Source of the DNA: Arthrobacter gandavensis
Lineage (GTDB): Bacteria; Actinomycetota; Actinomycetes; Actinomycetales; Micrococcaceae
Direction of reading: 5' to 3'
DNA: 64,000 bases
Assembly (NCBI RefSeq): GCF_009192735.1
Contig: NZ_VTFU01000002.1
Span: forward strand, 124,001 to 188,000
Shown here piece after piece: positions 62,030 through 64,000 of this stretch (positions are counted from its first letter, which is position 1; every line of letters starts with the position of its first letter). The notes beneath the pieces were generated by a model, which had not been told where the DNA came from, did not search any database, and saw only the letters and a list, made by a program, of their open reading frames with translations. A program made the position numbers and the translations under genes.

Positions 62030-62880
62030 CGGAGCACCCTTTCCTCTTCCGGCAGGGCGCCGATCCGCAGCATCAACCGGTAACAGAGAACCGAAATGAG
62101 GATCCCGGCGACCAGTACGGTTGCTCCGGCTGCCGAGTTGTACGCCGCGATGGCTTCCGGGCGCGTGGCAAGGAGCATCAGGACAATCCAGGGGGCCGCC
62201 ACGGCCAGGCGCGCAGCGTTGACGGTCCAGGATTGGCGGGCCAGAAGCTCGCTTCGGGTCCGTGCATTGTCGCGGAGGAATTGGTTCAGAGTCCCCAGCA
62301 GCCGCCCGAGGTCCGATCCACCGACCTCGCGGGTCAGGCGCAGCGCTTCCACTATCCGGTCAGCGACGGGATCGGCGAGCGTGGCTTTCAACTTGGTCAG
62401 GGAAGAGTCGAACTGGCCGCCGGAACGGTAGTCCGCGGCAAATTCCCTAAACGGCGGGCGCAGCTCCAGGGGTCCGTTCTCGCCAAGCTGGATCAGGGCC
62501 TCGGGCAGGGAAAGCCCGGCCCGGATGGCGGACCTCAGGTGGTCGACCGCATCCGGCCAAAGCTCCGCCCGCGATATTCGCTGCTTGCGGGCCTGCCAGC
62601 GGATCAGGGCGAGCGGAACTCCGGCGCCGAACAATCCAAAGCATGCGGCCACCGGCAGGGCGCCGGTTCCGGCGAGCACCAGCACCGCCACGAGGAGTCC
62701 CGCGGCCACGCTGGCCGCCACGATTGCGCGGGGCGTGACCCGCTGGATTCCGGCCTGAAGCAGTTCGTCCTCCAGCCTGCTGCTGCGGGGCCTGCGGGGT
62801 GCAGGCGGAGGAACGGCCCAGCACGAACGCCAGATCAGGAACAGCCCCATCCCCAGGATGAGCCCCGCGGCGGCGCTCAC
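62026..62880 (-). CDS. tadB: TadB-like type II secretion F-family protein
   Basis: Second platform protein, 284 residues. N-terminal helix, then two central helices (RAIVAASVAAGLLVAVLVLA; VAACFGLFGAGVPLALIRW), the T2SSF core DAVDHLRSAIRAGLSLPEAL, and C-terminal helices (AARLAVAAPWIVLMLLATRP). It is located between tadA and tadC with four-base overlaps, the normal TAD order. Confidence 0.88.
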   Translation of the reverse strand: MSAAAGLILGMGLFLIWRSCWAVPPPAPRRPRSSRLEDELLQAGIQRVTPRAIVAASVAAGLLVAVLVLAGTGALPVAACFGLFGAGVPLALIRWQARKQRISRAELWPDAVDHLRSAIRAGLSLPEALIQLGENGPLELRPPFREFAADYRSGGQFDSSLTKLKATLADPVADRIVEALRLTREVGGSDLGRLLGTLNQFLRDNARTRSELLARQSWTVNAARLAVAAPWIVLMLLATRPEAIAAYNSAAGATVLVAGILISVLCYRLMLRIGALPEEERVLR

Positions 62881-64000
62881 TGCGCCGCCTCGAGGAGTTC
62901 CGCAACGTTATACCCGGCGCGTGCAAACTTCTCCGGAGCGGGCATGGAGGCGGCGGTGACTTCCAGCCGCCCGTCCGTCCGCTGGAAAATGGAGGAGGAT
63001 TCGATAATCCCGTTTTCGACCCGGCTGCCCAGGGCCATGATCTCCATGACCTGGCGTTTGCCGGCGGCGTTCCTGGCGCAGTGGATGACCAGATCGATGC
63101 AGGAAGCGACTGTGGGAACCACAAAGGCGCTGGAAATGTTTTCTCCGGCCAGGAGGGGCAGGGTGCAGATTTTCGTGACGGCATCGTGGGCGCTGTTGGC
63201 GTGCACACTGCACATGCCCGGAAGCCCCGAGTTCAGCGCAATCAGCATGTCCAGGCTTTCGGCCTCCCGGACTTCGCCCACGATCAGCCGGTCCGGCCGC
63301 ATCCGGAGCGCTTCCTTGACCAGCCGGCGCAGCGGGATCTCCCCCGTGCCCTCCAGGTTCGACTGCCGGCACTGCAATCCCACCACGTCTCGAAGCGGCA
63401 GCTGCAGTTCAAAGATTTCCTCCACAGTGACCACTCGTTCCCGGGGCCCGATCGAAGCGCCCAGACAGTTCAGCATGGTGGTTTTGCCTGCCTGGGTTGC
63501 TCCCGAGACCAGGACGTTCAGGCCGCTGGCGACGGCCGCGCCAAGGAACCTGGCCGCCTGCGGAGTGATGGTTCCCAGTTCCACCAAGTGCTCGAGCCGA
63601 CTGGCACGGGCAATGAACTTACGGATGTTCACTGCCCAGTGGCGGCGGGTGATATCCGGAATGACCACGTGCAGCCGCGACCCGTCGGGAAGCGACGCAT
63701 CCACGAACGGCGACGAGAGGTCCAGCCTGCGGCCGGAGCTTTTCAGCATGCGTTCCACCAGATCGCGGATCTGGTCAGCGGAGAGGACCAGGGACGTCAG
63801 CTCCGACCGGCCGTCGCGGGCGGCGTAGATTTCAGTGGGGGAATTGATCCAGACTTCCTCAACCGTCGGATCATCCAGCAGCGGCTGCAGCGCACCAAAG
63901 CCCGCTACGGCGTCGAAGACCTTCCGGCGCGCCGTCTCGAGCACACCAAGCGGCGGCAGCGAGCCCAGGAGGGAACGCTCGTCGTAATCCGTGACCGCAT
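62877..64000 (-). CDS. tadA: TadA/CpaF-type secretion ATPase, partial
   Basis: Hexameric pilus ATPase; 374 codons are in the window and the gene continues past 64000. The frame continues upstream of 63944 with AVTDYDERSLLGSLPPLGVL. PTVEEVWINSPTEIYAARDG, VIPDITRRHWAVNIRKF, Walker A SGATQAGKTTML, Asp box VTVEEIFELQL, and RMRPDRLIVGEVREAESLDM (His/Asp boxes) are present. The HVQCARQ-like Walker B segment reads CSVHANSAHDAVTKI. The missing part is the N terminus. Confidence 0.94.
   Translation of the reverse strand, partial: AVTDYDERSLLGSLPPLGVLETARRKVFDAVAGFGALQPLLDDPTVEEVWINSPTEIYAARDGRSELTSLVLSADQIRDLVERMLKSSGRRLDLSSPFVDASLPDGSRLHVVIPDITRRHWAVNIRKFIARASRLEHLVELGTITPQAARFLGAAVASGLNVLVSGATQAGKTTMLNCLGASIGPRERVVTVEEIFELQLPLRDVVGLQCRQSNLEGTGEIPLRRLVKEALRMRPDRLIVGEVREAESLDMLIALNSGLPGMCSVHANSAHDAVTKICTLPLLAGENISSAFVVPTVASCIDLVIHCARNAAGKRQVMEIMALGSRVENGIIESSSIFQRTDGRLEVTAASMPAPEKFARAGYNVAELLEAAQ

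Noticed and set aside
1-64000. Mobile elements, prophage, CRISPR or defence islands
   Set aside because: No transposase, integrase, capsid, Cas, toxin-antitoxin or restriction-modification gene could be recognised, and no regularly spaced repeat array was seen.

Overview
The window is a high-GC, densely packed actinobacterial chromosome segment, most likely from an Arthrobacter-like member of the Micrococcaceae. Supporting this are a two-domain Kgd-type 2-oxoglutarate enzyme, a SigR/RsrA zinc anti-sigma pair beside aroA-rsgA-hisN, a 24-residue bL37 ribosomal protein, the prfB-ftsE-ftsX-M23-smpB-ssrA order, and a TAD pilus locus with a DUF4244 pilin. I saw no insertion sequence, prophage, CRISPR array or integron; this is core chromosome with a few accessory modules.

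Layout. 1-3291: the start of argS (leaving the window), then a three-gene flavin electron-transfer module (FMN-binding lipoprotein, ApbE-type flavin transferase, NqrB/RnfD-like membrane domain fused to a flavin reductase). 3420-3495: tRNA-Arg(CCG). 3581-6662: a MacAB-like ABC exporter on the minus strand. 6923-14629: a TetR regulator, a quinone-oxidoreductase-like enzyme, a five-gene Liv-type ABC importer, and a convergent MaoC hydratase and FabG-like reductase. Near-identical palindromes at both ends of this block suggest one regulon. 14735-16333: a shortened DinB-family gene divergent from a WYL regulator. 16347-22386: hrpA, a HIT protein, a sulfurtransferase and a metallo-hydrolase. 22540-25767: zur and znuABC with a Zur-like palindrome. 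25829-28326: two CNNM/CBS membrane proteins.

28855-33345: kgd and a GDSL-like protein lacking catalytic residues. 33616-39849: an oligopeptide-type ABC importer with a terminator between the binding protein and the permeases. 39945-46208: bL37, rsrA-sigR (with a good SigR-type autoregulatory promoter), a DoxX-like protein, aroA, rsgA, hisN and a methyltransferase. 46370-51742: a YbdK-type ligase, a DUF2568-like protein, a GH13 alpha-glucosidase, a DUF1269 protein, a zinc-ribbon-like conserved hypothetical and a uracil-DNA-glycosylase-like protein. 52087-58891: tmRNA, smpB, M23 hydrolase, ftsX, ftsE, a hydroxybutyrate-dehydrogenase-like SDR and prfB. 59436-64000: tadG/tadE-like genes, DUF4244 pilin, tadC, tadB and a tadA that runs off the window.

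Functional themes are envelope electron transfer and export, zinc homeostasis, thiol-oxidative stress control, ribosome rescue, septal peptidoglycan hydrolysis and pilus assembly. No wholly new defence or mobile system was recognised. The best leads are the SigR promoter with an N-terminally extended SigR, the shared TetR operators, the flavinylation module, the degenerate DinB and GDSL proteins, and the CTG-initiated TadE-like gene.
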